Assembly (NCBI GenBank): GCA_019418305.1
Contig: DYCA01000012.1
Location: 3,316-54,430 of the forward strand
Direction: 5' to 3'
DNA: 51,115 bases
From: Clostridiales bacterium
GTDB lineage: Bacteria > Bacillota > Clostridia > Oscillospirales > Butyricicoccaceae
Below the pieces are notes generated by a model. That model did not search any database, was not told the DNA's origin, and saw only the letters and a list, made by a program, of their open reading frames with translations. This document shows positions 1 to 5,923 of the stretch, piece after piece. Within the stretch, counting starts at the first letter, position 1. Every line of letters begins with the position of its first letter. The position numbers were made by a program, and so were the translations under genes.

Positions 1-583
1 CCGCCGCACCTGTCACCCCCCAGCGGCACACCAAAACAAACAGCAAATCCAGAACAATGTTGAGCACCGCCGATGCTGCAAGAAACACCAACGGCACCAG
101 TGAATTCCCCACTGCACGAAGCAGATTGGCGAAGAAGTTATATAAAAACGTCGCCAATATTCCAAAAAAGATGTAAAACAGGTATTGCCGCATGAGCGGC
201 GCAACGGTATCCGGCGCATGCAACACCCGAACAATCCAGTCCAGTCCTGCAAAAACCAGTACATTCATCACAACCGCAATCACACCAATCAGCAGGAAGG
301 ACAAAAACAAACTGTTTTTCAGGCGTTCTATATCCCGTTTTCCGAACTGCATAGCAAAAAACGCACTGCTGCCCATGCACAGGCCCAGCAAAATCGATGT
401 CAGAAACACCATCAGCGTGTAAGCCGAGCCAACCGCCGCCAATGCATCCGCTCCCAAAAACCGCCCCACAATCAGCGTATCCGCTACATTATATAATTGC
501 TGCAGCAGATTGCCAACCATCAGCGGCAGCGCAAACAACAGAAGCCGTCGAGTGATGCTTCCTTCTGTCAAATCAAGCGACAC
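1..583 (-). CDS. MATE family efflux transporter (N-terminal part, cut by window edge)
   Basis: Multidrug/toxin extrusion transporter of the inner membrane, normally exporting cationic drugs or metabolites with Na+ or H+. The minus frame opens at a GTG (581-583) behind a good ribosome site (GGGGGAG at 592-598). The translated start runs SLDLTEGSITRRLLLFALP, then LMVGNLLQQLYNVADTLIVG, the typical first helix and VD-type motif of MATE proteins, followed by several further hydrophobic segments and LLRAVGNS. About 194 of an expected roughly 450 residues are present; the rest lies left of position 1. It is divergent from an XRE regulator, which is the obvious candidate controller. The family is clear; the substrate cannot be read. 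Confidence 0.9.
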   Translation of the reverse strand, partial: MSLDLTEGSITRRLLLFALPLMVGNLLQQLYNVADTLIVGRFLGADALAAVGSAYTLMVFLTSILLGLCMGSSAFFAMQFGKRDIERLKNSLFLSFLLIGVIAVVMNVLVFAGLDWIVRVLHAPDTVAPLMRQYLFYIFFGILATFLYNFFANLLRAVGNSLVPLVFLAASAVLNIVLDLLFVLVCRWGVTGAA

Positions 584-612
584 AGCACAACTCCCCCTTT
601 CCCACTTTGACT

Positions 613-641
613 ATCCTAACAGAATCCGGCAGCAGCGTCAA
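613..641 (-). promoter_or_regulatory. Predicted SigA promoter of the MATE gene
   Basis: On the minus strand TTGACG (636-641) and TAGGAT (613-618) are separated by 17 bp, about 30 bp upstream of the GTG start of the transporter. The -35 box is close to consensus; the -10 box is weaker. Confidence 0.55.
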
Positions 642-659
642 CCATGCTCCGCTTTGCTC

Positions 660-690
660 AACTGCCAGTTAAAAAATCCAACCGCTGGTT
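660..690. repeat. Two 11-bp dyads, likely operator pair between MATE and XRE genes
   Basis: AACTGCCAGTT (660-670) is a perfect palindrome about its central C. AACCGCTGGTT (680-690) has 4-bp arms around GCT. The centres are 20 bp apart, two helical turns, so two dimers would bind the same face. They lie between the two divergent promoters. Binding by the adjacent XRE protein is inference. Confidence 0.5.
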
Positions 691-704
691 AAACTTTGCC
701 TCTA

Positions 705-733
705 TTGTATCTGTCACAGCAGCATGATAAGAT
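705..733 (+). promoter_or_regulatory. Predicted promoter of the XRE regulator
   Basis: TTGTAT (705-710) and TAAGAT (728-733) with a 17-bp spacer, ending about 50 bp before the start codon. The -35 starts 14 bp after the second operator-like dyad. Confidence 0.4.
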
Positions 734-781
734 AAATTTACAAAAGGTCCTTTTGAATCTGCTATTATAAGGATGAACGAT

Positions 782-1876
782 ATGGAACTTTTCATCGGAA
801 CCACAATCCTTGCCGCACGCCGCGCCAAAGGACTGACACAGGAAAGTCTGGCTGCACTGGTTGGTGTGTCAGCGGCTGCGGTCAGCAAATGGGAAACCGG
901 CGCAAGCTATCCTGACATTACCCTGCTGCCACCGCTAGCCCGTGCGCTTGGCATGACAGTCGATGCACTGCTCAACTTTCACCCAGCCCCCTCTACCGAG
1001 GAACTGTTTGCTATCACCCAACGCCTGCGTGCCATATTTGATGAACAAGGCTTTGATGCCGGACAGCAGGCAACGGAAGAAGCGCTGCATGAATATCCGT
1101 CCTGCGGTGCGCTCAAAATCTCAGCGGGCGGGCTGTATTTCCATTATCTCGCCTCTGCTCTTGCTCATGCAGACGACCCAGAGCAAAGAGGTGAGGCGCT
1201 CATCGCCCGCTGCCTCGCGCTGTTCGAGCAGGGTGAGCAGCAAAGCGAGGAGCCGGGCGAGAAGCTGGGCGCCAAACTGCTGCGCATCAACGCGCTGACC
1301 ATGCTTGGGCGCTACGACGAAGCGGAGGCACTGATTGACAGCCTGCCCACGCGGCCGCTGGCAGATGCGGACGTGCTGCGTCTCAACCTCCGGCTGGCAC
1401 AAAACCGATTGGGTGAAGCCGAACAACTTGCCCGAAAGCGGCTGTTAACCCACGTCCACGAAACGCTGGGTGCACTGATGAACTTAACCACGGTTGCGCG
1501 GCGGAAAAAAGAGTTCCCCGCTGCACACCGTTATCTAGATGCCTACCGCGCGCTAGACGAGCTGTTCGATCTGGACCGTTCCAACGGCCTGCTGCTCGAG
1601 CTCATGCTGGCACAGGATGAAGGCGACACTGCTCGTACATTTGACCTGCTTGATGCGTATATCGACGCACGACTGTCCTACACACTGGATTATCGGAAAA
1701 ACCCATTTTTCCCCGTTGTACAGACCCATGTACCGACCAAAAATGAAATCATCGAGACCCACCGCCTGACCCTGCGCTCTCTGGAAGAGGATCCGCAGTA
1801 CGAACAAATGCGAGGGGAACCCCGCTTTCAAGCCGCGCTTGACCGGCTTCGTTCCATCATTTCTTCGGAAGCATAA
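782..1876 (+). CDS. XRE-family regulator with long C-terminal domain
   Basis: Predicted DNA-binding regulator of 364 residues. The N-terminal 65 residues form a lambda-repressor-type HTH: LAALVGVSAAAVSKWETG is the classic helix-turn-helix of Xre proteins. The remaining 300 residues are leucine/alanine-rich and helical with repeated LAR/EAL segments (for example MLGRYDEAEALIDSLPTRPL), suggesting a TPR-like ligand-sensing domain. An in-frame ATG exists at 773, but the AAGGA ribosome site (769-773) overlaps it and sits 8 bp before the ATG at 782, so 782 is preferred. It is divergent from the MATE transporter and followed by a convergent small-protein transcript. Control of the transporter is inferred from position only. 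Confidence 0.85.
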   Translation: MELFIGTTILAARRAKGLTQESLAALVGVSAAAVSKWETGASYPDITLLPPLARALGMTVDALLNFHPAPSTEELFAITQRLRAIFDEQGFDAGQQATEEALHEYPSCGALKISAGGLYFHYLASALAHADDPEQRGEALIARCLALFEQGEQQSEEPGEKLGAKLLRINALTMLGRYDEAEALIDSLPTRPLADADVLRLNLRLAQNRLGEAEQLARKRLLTHVHETLGALMNLTTVARRKKEFPAAHRYLDAYRALDELFDLDRSNGLLLELMLAQDEGDTARTFDLLDAYIDARLSYTLDYRKNPFFPVVQTHVPTKNEIIETHRLTLRSLEEDPQYEQMRGEPRFQAALDRLRSIISSEA

Positions 1877-1882
1877 AAAAAC

Positions 1883-1908
1883 GCCCGAAACGGTTTTCCG
1901 CTTCGGGC
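1883..1908 (-). terminator. Rho-independent terminator of the small-protein transcript
   Basis: Stem GCCCGAA/TTCGGGC with a 12-nt loop. Read on the minus strand it is followed by seven T (1875-1881), so it ends the minus-strand transcript; on the plus strand there is no T tract for the XRE gene. Confidence 0.75.
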
Positions 1909-1938
1909 ATCACCCTTTATTGAGACATTTTTTCATAT

Positions 1939-2013
1939 TCAGAATGGAACTCCCTTTTTATTCTCCGGGAAATAAATATAAAAAAACCACGCGGCCGCAT
2001 CCTTTTCCAGCAT
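1939..2013 (-). CDS. Putative 24-residue aromatic peptide
   Basis: Small open frame ATG to TGA with a purine stretch (AGGGAG) just 3 bp before the ATG, closer than ideal. The peptide has a charged start, a hydrophobic aromatic middle (AAAWFFYIYFP) and a basic end. It lies 32 nt behind the stop of another small frame and 30 nt before a strong terminator, so the pair fills a transcript of about 290 nt. No family was recognised. Coding status is uncertain because of its size and weak start site. Confidence 0.3.
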   Translation of the reverse strand: MLEKDAAAWFFYIYFPENKKGVPF

Positions 2014-2045
2014 GCGCTCCCTACGTGGACATATCCGTAAGCGTT

Positions 2046-2138
2046 TTACTTATCGCTATGCGTCTCATGTTCCTCACCGAAAATCAAATCATCGATATCC
2101 GGACGGTCGGGCTGCTGGGGAATCTTAAGATTTCTCAT
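2046..2138 (-). CDS. Putative 30-residue acidic small protein
   Basis: ATG start behind a full AAGGAGG ribosome site (2150-2156), 11 nt spacing, and downstream of a good promoter. The product is hydrophilic and acidic: it begins MRNLKIPQQPDRPDIDDLIF and ends with EEHETHSDK. It has no signal or membrane segment. A perfect ribosome site plus its own promoter and terminator argue that the frame is translated. I do not recognise the family. The second small frame (1939-2013) follows on the same transcript. Confidence 0.55.
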   Translation of the reverse strand: MRNLKIPQQPDRPDIDDLIFGEEHETHSDK

Positions 2139-2174
2139 GTGTCTTTGCACCTCCTTTTTATATTCTCTTTGTTC

Positions 2175-2202
2175 ATTATATCATCTTATGCAAAAAAAGC
2201 AA
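2175..2202 (-). promoter_or_regulatory. Predicted SigA promoter of the small-protein transcript
   Basis: Minus strand TTGCTT (2197-2202), 16-bp spacer, TATAAT (2175-2180). The start point would fall about 30 nt before the first small start codon. Confidence 0.65.
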
Positions 2203-2218
2203 ATAAAATTCCTGTAAA

Positions 2219-2234
2219 GTTACACAAATGTAAC
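2219..2234. repeat. Perfect inverted repeat GTTACA-N4-TGTAAC upstream of the small-protein promoter
   Basis: GTTACACAAATGTAAC is a 6+6 bp dyad whose near edge lies 17 bp upstream of the -35 box. It has the size and form of a dimeric regulator site. It could also serve a start on the other strand; no regulator is assigned. Confidence 0.4.
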
Positions 2235-2300
2235 AAATTTTTAATCAACCGAGCGATTGCCCATCATCACTGTCAGACCGTTGGGCATTAAAATACCCCG

Positions 2301-2481
2301 CCCTGCCGATGCAGCCCAATTAGTAACCTGCACGACTCATGCAGGTGGGTTTTCTGTTTGGCATGTCTGCGCTTCCAACGTCCGTGTATACCCGGGAGGC
2401 CTGCTGCTCAATGCCAAAACTTTCCGAAATCCCGTACTAAAAATGTGGGTTAAAAAAGGGCTGCTGTCGTACAGGGCAGGG
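2301..2481 (-). ncRNA. Long-range paired structured RNA, possible 6S RNA
   Basis: The gene-free stretch 2139-2514 contains three concentric helices: 2301-2307 with 2475-2481 (CCCTGCC/GGCAGGG), 2311-2317 with 2458-2464 (GCAGCCC/GGGCTGC) and 2357-2364 with 2411-2418 (TTTGGCAT/ATGCCAAA). A local hairpin ACCTGCA/TGCAGGT sits at 2326-2346. This gives a rod of about 180 nt with a closing stem, a large central bubble and a terminal stem-loop, the architecture of 6S RNA, which binds the sigma-70 holoenzyme. Read on the minus strand, the small hairpin lies in the 3-prime side of the bubble and is followed by TTAC, as in E. coli 6S RNA. No convincing promoter or terminator was found, so strand and identity are tentative; the pairing itself is clear. 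Confidence 0.45.
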
Positions 2482-2514
2482 ATTCGACTCATCCATGCCG
2501 CGTGCGAATATGAA

Positions 2515-2790
2515 TTATTCTTCCTCTTCCGCCTCGGCGCGTTCCATTACGATGTCAAACACCGCATCTGCGATCTCGTCATCCTCGACCGCCTCCAGCA
2601 TTTCCTCGCCGTCTTCCTCTACGATTTGCATGATAACAACTTCCGCATCCTCCTCAACGGAAAGCTCCGCCGGGATAAACGCCAGATAGGTTGTTCCCTG
2701 ATATTCCACGGTGTCGATGTGCTCAAACTCAACTTCGTTGCCATCCTCATCAATCAACGTGACAAAATCGTTGCCGTATTCCTCGCTCAC
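2515..2790 (-). CDS. DUF1292 family acidic protein (YrzB-like)
   Basis: A 91-residue protein of the DUF1292 family, widespread in Firmicutes and often found near ruvX (yrrK); function unknown. The sequence NDFVTLIDEDGNEVEFEHID and the later TYLAFIP segment are the family core, followed by a very acidic C-terminus ending in EAEEEE. A longer ATG frame from 2859 exists, but a perfect AAGGAGG (2800-2806) lies 9 nt before the GTG at 2788-2790, so GTG is chosen. A promoter and a 5-prime stem-loop precede it. The RNA element lies directly downstream and could be processed from this transcript. Confidence 0.88.
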   Translation of the reverse strand: MSEEYGNDFVTLIDEDGNEVEFEHIDTVEYQGTTYLAFIPAELSVEEDAEVVIMQIVEEDGEEMLEAVEDDEIADAVFDIVMERAEAEEEE

Positions 2791-2827
2791 GATCCGGCAC
2801 CTCCTTAATGATCCAAATTCGGTATAT

Positions 2828-2883
2828 GCAGAGAGAATTCCTCCCTCTGCCTTTAGCATAACAAATCGAGTCGCTTTTGTAAA
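2828..2883 (-). promoter_or_regulatory. Promoter and 5-prime stem-loop of the DUF1292 gene
   Basis: Minus strand TTTACA (2878-2883), 17-bp spacer, TATGCT (2855-2860). The expected transcript begins close to an inverted repeat GCAGAG...CTCTGC (2828-2850), giving a capped 5-prime leader of about 58 nt that may protect the mRNA. Confidence 0.5.
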
Positions 2884-2964
2884 GCCCTATTATCGAGCGC
2901 CGTACTGTCATAGTATGCTGCCTGTGCGAAATATCATACCAGTTAAAATAGCCGAAATAAAGCC

Positions 2965-2993
2965 TTGACTTTCTCTTTCATTTCTGATATAGT
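2965..2993 (+). promoter_or_regulatory. Predicted SigA promoter of infC-rpmI-rplT
   Basis: TTGACT (2965-2970) and TATAGT (2988-2993) with a 17-bp spacer. It is the only good promoter before the translation operon and leaves a leader of about 170 nt. Confidence 0.75.
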
Positions 2994-2999
2994 GTTTTA

Positions 3000-3136
3000 G
3001 GTAACAAGGAAGAAGGCAATGTCCTCACCCGCAGCGTTTGAGCAAACGGGTTAATAAAGCAAAAATCCGCTTCGGTACGGGTTTGCGTTTTATGCATGGA
3101 GGACGGTCGCTTTCGATCGGTCCTTTTTCTTTTTGT
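3000..3136 (+). promoter_or_regulatory. Leader attenuator of the infC operon (L20-leader type)
   Basis: In Firmicutes this operon is commonly repressed by ribosomal protein L20 binding its leader and favouring early termination. Here the leader holds a hairpin ACCCG/CGGGT with an inner GTTT/AAAC pairing (3027-3051). It then has an intrinsic terminator: stem from AGGAC (3100) to GGTCCT (3124), followed by TTTTTCTTTTT up to 3135, well before infC. A terminator inside the leader of an essential operon implies regulated readthrough. The L20 identity is taken from family knowledge; the exact binding site was not resolved. Confidence 0.6.
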
Positions 3137-3169
3137 CTTAACCCATTCATCGTTTGGAGGTGCTTACCA

Positions 3170-3688
3170 ATCAGCAGCATGGAACATCAAATCAATGAAG
3201 AGATCCGCGACAAAGAAGTCCGTCTGATCGGCGATGACGGCCAGCAGCTCGGCATTGTTCCCATCCAGCAGGCACAGGATGCCGCCGTGGAAAAGGGTAT
3301 GGATCTGGTGAAAATTGCCCCGCAGGCGAAGCCGCCGGTCTGCAAAATCATGGACTACGGCAAGTTCCGTTTTGAACAGGCCAAGCGTGAAAAAGAAGCG
3401 CGCAAGAACCAGCGCGTCGTGGAGATCAAAGAGATTCGCCTGACCCCCAATATCGACGTCGGTGACCTGAACACCAAGGTAAAAAACGCCTGCCGTTTCC
3501 TTAAGGACGGCGACAAGGTCAAGGTTTCGGTTCGCTTCCGCGGCCGCGAGGTCACGCATGCGTCGCTCGGTCAGGATCTGCTCCATCGCTTCGCGGAACT
3601 GTGCTCGGAATGCAGCACGGTAGAAAAGCAGCCCAAGCTCGAAGGACGTCAGATGCTGATGTTTCTGGCGCCCGCTAAGGACAAGTAA
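3170..3688 (+). CDS. infC: Translation initiation factor IF-3
   Basis: IF-3 binds the 30S subunit, prevents premature 50S joining and checks start-codon pairing. The product (172 residues from the chosen start) shows the N-domain opening INEEIRDKEVRLIGDDGQQLG, the linker with KIMDYGKFRFEQAKREKEA, and the C-domain with RLTPNIDVGDLNTKVKNA and KVKVSVRFRGRE. The GGAGG (3156-3160) is 9 nt from an ATC codon at 3170-3172 and 18 nt from the first ATG at 3179. The ATC start is therefore favoured, in keeping with the known use of AUU/AUC-type starts by infC for self-control. It is followed at short distance by rpmI and rplT. Confidence 0.95.
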   Translation: MSSMEHQINEEIRDKEVRLIGDDGQQLGIVPIQQAQDAAVEKGMDLVKIAPQAKPPVCKIMDYGKFRFEQAKREKEARKNQRVVEIKEIRLTPNIDVGDLNTKVKNACRFLKDGDKVKVSVRFRGREVTHASLGQDLLHRFAELCSECSTVEKQPKLEGRQMLMFLAPAKDK

Positions 3689-3732
3689 ACCAAAACGCGC
3701 CTTGCGCGCAAATTCAGAGAGGAGCAAACCTT

Positions 3733-3936
3733 ATGCCTAAGATCAAAACGCACAGCGGTGCAAAGAAGAGATTCTCCGTTACCAAGAACGGCAAGTTTAA
3801 GCGCGGCCATGTCGGCAAGCGTCACCTGCTCAACGGCCATGGTAAGACGACCAAGCTGAAGCGCCACCTCCGCAAGGAAGGCTTCGCGGATTCCACGAAC
3901 GTAGCGCAGCTCAAGCGTCTGCTACCGTATAAGTAA
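3733..3936 (+). CDS. rpmI: 50S ribosomal protein L35
   Basis: Large-subunit protein of 67 residues, strongly basic. It begins MPKIKTHSGAKKRFSVTKNG and ends LKRLLPYK, both typical of bacterial L35. It has a GAGAGGAG ribosome site, lies 44 nt after infC and 33 nt before rplT, and belongs to the same operon. Length and sequence are normal. Confidence 0.98.
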   Translation: MPKIKTHSGAKKRFSVTKNGKFKRGHVGKRHLLNGHGKTTKLKRHLRKEGFADSTNVAQLKRLLPYK

Positions 3937-3969
3937 GTAACAACATCTTTCATATAGGAGGCAATTACA

Positions 3970-4323
3970 ATGGCAAGAGTTAAGGGCGCAATGATGACGC
4001 GCAAAAGAAGAAAGAAGATCCTCAAGCGTGCAAAGGGCTACTGGGGTGCCAAGTCTACCCACTATCGTGTAGCCAATCAGGCGGTCATGAAGAGCCTGAA
4101 GTACGCGTATATTGGCCGTAAGCACAAGAAGCGCGACTTCCGCCGTCTGTGGATCACCCGTATTTCGGCTGCTGCCAAGTCCTGCGACATGAACTACAGC
4201 CGCTTCATGAACGGTCTGAAGAAGGCCGGTATCGATCTGAACCGCAAGATGCTTGCGGAACTGGCTGTTAACGACAAGGCTGCTTTCGCAGCACTTGCTG
4301 AGAAGGCTAAGGCTGCGCTTTAA
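3970..4323 (+). CDS. rplT: 50S ribosomal protein L20
   Basis: L20 (117 residues) binds 23S rRNA early in 50S assembly and represses its own operon in many bacteria. It starts [20 protein letters not shown], followed by [20 protein letters not shown], and the C-terminal domain has [13 protein letters not shown], all conserved. An AGGAGG site precedes the ATG. It is the last gene of the operon, followed 15 nt later by an intrinsic terminator. As the likely repressor it links to the leader at 3000-3136. Confidence 0.98.
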   Translation: MARVKGAMMTRKRRKKILKRAKGYWGAKSTHYRVANQAVMKSLKYAYIGRKHKKRDFRRLWITRISAAAKSCDMNYSRFMNGLKKAGIDLNRKMLAELAVNDKAAFAALAEKAKAAL

Positions 4324-4338
4324 TCCTTTGTTTTCTAA

Positions 4339-4368
4339 CCCTGCTGCACATTGCGGCAGGGTTTTTTT
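4339..4368 (+). terminator. Intrinsic terminator after rplT
   Basis: Stem CCCTGC (4339-4344) with GCAGGG (4356-4361), followed by seven T. Confidence 0.9.
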
Positions 4369-4403
4369 ATCGGCATAATTCACAAACCTTGCTTCGCTTT
4401 TTC

Positions 4404-4432
4404 TTGCTCTGCTGATAAAATTGCGCTATAAT
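4404..4432 (+). promoter_or_regulatory. Predicted promoter of the PRTase-like gene
   Basis: TTGCTC (4404-4409), 17-bp spacer, TATAAT (4427-4432), about 41 bp before the ATG. Confidence 0.65.
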
Positions 4433-4473
4433 AAGCTTGTGATTTTCTAACAGACAAAGAAAGGTGGTCATTT

Positions 4474-5112
4474 ATGCAGCAGCCGATCCGTATTATTTCC
4501 CGTTCCAACAAGCGTCTGTATGCAGATGCGATTCCGGGTCATTTTGCAACCAATCATTCCCACATCAATTATTATATCGACATGTCCGAAATCAAGCACA
4601 ACATGACCATGGCTCTAGAGGCCGCACACAGCATCGCATTTCGCTTTTCCTCCGTCAGCGTGGACACCTTGCTCTGCCTGGAGGGCACGGAGTACATCGG
4701 CGCATATATTGCCAAAGAGCTTGCCAGTTCCGGCATTGGCAGCCTGAACAGCAACAAAGTCATTTACCTTGTCGAGCCGGACAGCAACGTCAACGGTCAG
4801 TTTATGTTTGCGGACAACCTGCGTCCCATGATTGAGCACCGCAATGTGCTGGTGCTGGTCAATACCGCATCCACCGGTCAGACACTTTCACAGACACGCG
4901 AGTGCATTGAATACTACGGCGGCCGCGTAGCCGGTTATTCCGCGCTGTTCTCCAACATTTCCGAGTTGGACGGCAAACCGGTTGTCAGCCTGTTTTCCGG
5001 AGAGGATTTCCCGCATTATCATAACTTTGTACGCGGCAAAAACTGTCCCGCCTGCGCAGCCGGCGTACCGTTGGACGCCATCGTCACCCCGCGCGGCTAC
5101 ACCAAACTATAA
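4474..5112 (+). CDS. Phosphoribosyltransferase-like protein (orotate PRTase-related)
   Basis: A 212-residue type I PRTase-fold protein. Features: an N-terminal hood-like region (ISRSNKRLYADAIPGHFATN), the sheet segment VDTLLCLEGTEYIGAYIAKEL, and the expected PRPP-loop position at VLVLVNTASTGQTL. Active PRTases have two acidic residues in this loop (VxxxDDxxxTGxT-type); here they are replaced by Asn-Thr, while the STGQTL turn is kept. A Cys pair (CPAC) and a short tail follow. It has its own promoter and a terminator, so it is a single-gene unit. It may be a weak enzyme, or a PRPP- or nucleotide-binding regulator; the true substrate is unknown. Confidence 0.75.
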   Translation: MQQPIRIISRSNKRLYADAIPGHFATNHSHINYYIDMSEIKHNMTMALEAAHSIAFRFSSVSVDTLLCLEGTEYIGAYIAKELASSGIGSLNSNKVIYLVEPDSNVNGQFMFADNLRPMIEHRNVLVLVNTASTGQTLSQTRECIEYYGGRVAGYSALFSNISELDGKPVVSLFSGEDFPHYHNFVRGKNCPACAAGVPLDAIVTPRGYTKL

Positions 5113-5117
5113 CGGAA

Positions 5118-5147
5118 AAGACCGGAAGGCTCAGCCTTCCGGTCTTT
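5118..5147. terminator. Shared bidirectional terminator between convergent genes
   Basis: A 13-bp perfect stem AAGACCGGAAGGC/GCCTTCCGGTCTT with loop TCA, and T or A tracts on both sides. The stop codon of the minus-strand DUF134 gene (5131-5133) lies in its loop. Confidence 0.85.
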
Positions 5148-5493
5148 GCTTTCCGCAGCCGTGATGTCCACAGCAACCGCCACGCATGCAATGCGCACGT
5201 TTTTCGCACACTTCAACGTCGCCGCCCTCGATGCGCAAAGTACGTCCATTAACCAACGCCTCCGCCAGCTTGTGCCGCGCCGTGTTGTAGATCGATTGCA
5301 CCGTCGTGCGCGCTACGCCCATCTGCGCCGCTGCCTGTTCCTGCTGCATACCCGCCAGATCAATCAGCCGGATGACCTCGTACTCATCCAGCCCCAACAT
5401 AACCGGTTCACCCATGCAGCCAATTCCACGCGGGCCAAACTCACGGCAAACCGGCAAGCCGCACACACGACGGCATTTTTTCGGTCTGGGCAT
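5131..5493 (-). CDS. DUF134 (UPF0251) family HTH protein
   Basis: A 120-residue predicted DNA-binding protein. It starts MPRPKKCRRVCGLPVCREFG, the family signature. The HTH region runs LDEYEVIRLIDLAGMQQEQA then AAQMGVARTTVQSIYNTARHKLAEAL, sigma-region-4-like. The C-terminus is Cys/His rich (CEKRAHCMRGGCCGHHGCGK), suggesting metal or Fe-S sensing. It follows the NifX-like gene with only 3 nt between stop and ATG and has no good ribosome site of its own, so it is probably translationally coupled. As the only regulator in the unit it is the natural candidate to bind the two palindromes in its promoter. Its ligand is unknown. Confidence 0.88.
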   Translation of the reverse strand: MPRPKKCRRVCGLPVCREFGPRGIGCMGEPVMLGLDEYEVIRLIDLAGMQQEQAAAQMGVARTTVQSIYNTARHKLAEALVNGRTLRIEGGDVEVCEKRAHCMRGGCCGHHGCGKQRPEG

Positions 5494-5496
5494 TGC

Positions 5497-5901
5497 TTAA
5501 CCGTGACAGTGACCGCCGCAGGCATGGTCACCGTGCGAAGCGCAGTCATGCCCTTCCCCATGATGCCCATGGTGGCTGCATTGAACATCCGGATTATACG
5601 CAAGAGAACCGGACAGAAACGCCTCAACCGCCGCATCCGCACTGCCCTGTACGCCGCCGAGCAGACGGATATTCGCTTCTGCGAGCGCGGCCTGCGCGCC
5701 TCCGCCGATACCGCCGCAAATCAACGTATCCACGCCCTGCGCTGCAAGGAAGCCCGCCAGCGCACCGTGTCCACTGCCGTTGGTATCCACAACCTGCGAA
5801 GAAAGGATTTTTCCATCCTTGGCTTCATATACTTTGAACTGGGCGGTATGGCCGAAATGCTGGAATACCTGCCCATCCTCATAAGTGACTGCGATTTTCA
5901 T
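5497..5901 (-). CDS. NifX/NifB-C family (dinitrogenase iron-molybdenum cofactor domain) protein
   Basis: A 134-residue protein of the NifB/NifX/NafY domain family, which in nitrogen fixers carries Fe-Mo cofactor precursors. In non-fixing Clostridia and archaea its role is unclear. Visible features: MKIAVTYEDGQVFQHFGHTA at the start, the GVDTLICGGIGGGAQAAL turn, and a His/Cys-rich tail (HGHHGEGHDC, HACGGHCHG) that could bind metal. No nif genes lie nearby, so nitrogen fixation is not implied. It is first in a two-gene unit with the DUF134 regulator, behind a consensus promoter with two palindromes and a GGAGG site. Fe-S or metal handling is a reasonable inference. Confidence 0.88.
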   Translation of the reverse strand: MKIAVTYEDGQVFQHFGHTAQFKVYEAKDGKILSSQVVDTNGSGHGALAGFLAAQGVDTLICGGIGGGAQAALAEANIRLLGGVQGSADAAVEAFLSGSLAYNPDVQCSHHGHHGEGHDCASHGDHACGGHCHG

Positions 5902-5923
5902 GGAAATACGCCTCCATATTTTG

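Noticed and set aside
13..380. Two Cys/Trp-rich minus-strand frames near the left edge
   Set aside because: They are out-of-frame readings of the MATE transporter gene, which has a GTG start and is itself continuous to the edge.
2478..2495. GGGATTCGACTC, resembling the T loop of a tRNA or tmRNA end
   Set aside because: The flanking bases do not form the 5-bp T stem and there is no acceptor stem or CCA, so it is neither tRNA nor tmRNA.
2257..2808. Plus-strand frame of 183 codons across the RNA element and DUF1292
   Set aside because: It has no family resemblance, and it runs antisense to DUF1292, whose start, promoter and ribosome site are convincing.
5497..5901. Evidence for nitrogen fixation from the NifX-like gene
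   Set aside because: This domain is common in non-fixing anaerobes and no nifHDK, nifB radical-SAM or other nif gene is in the window.
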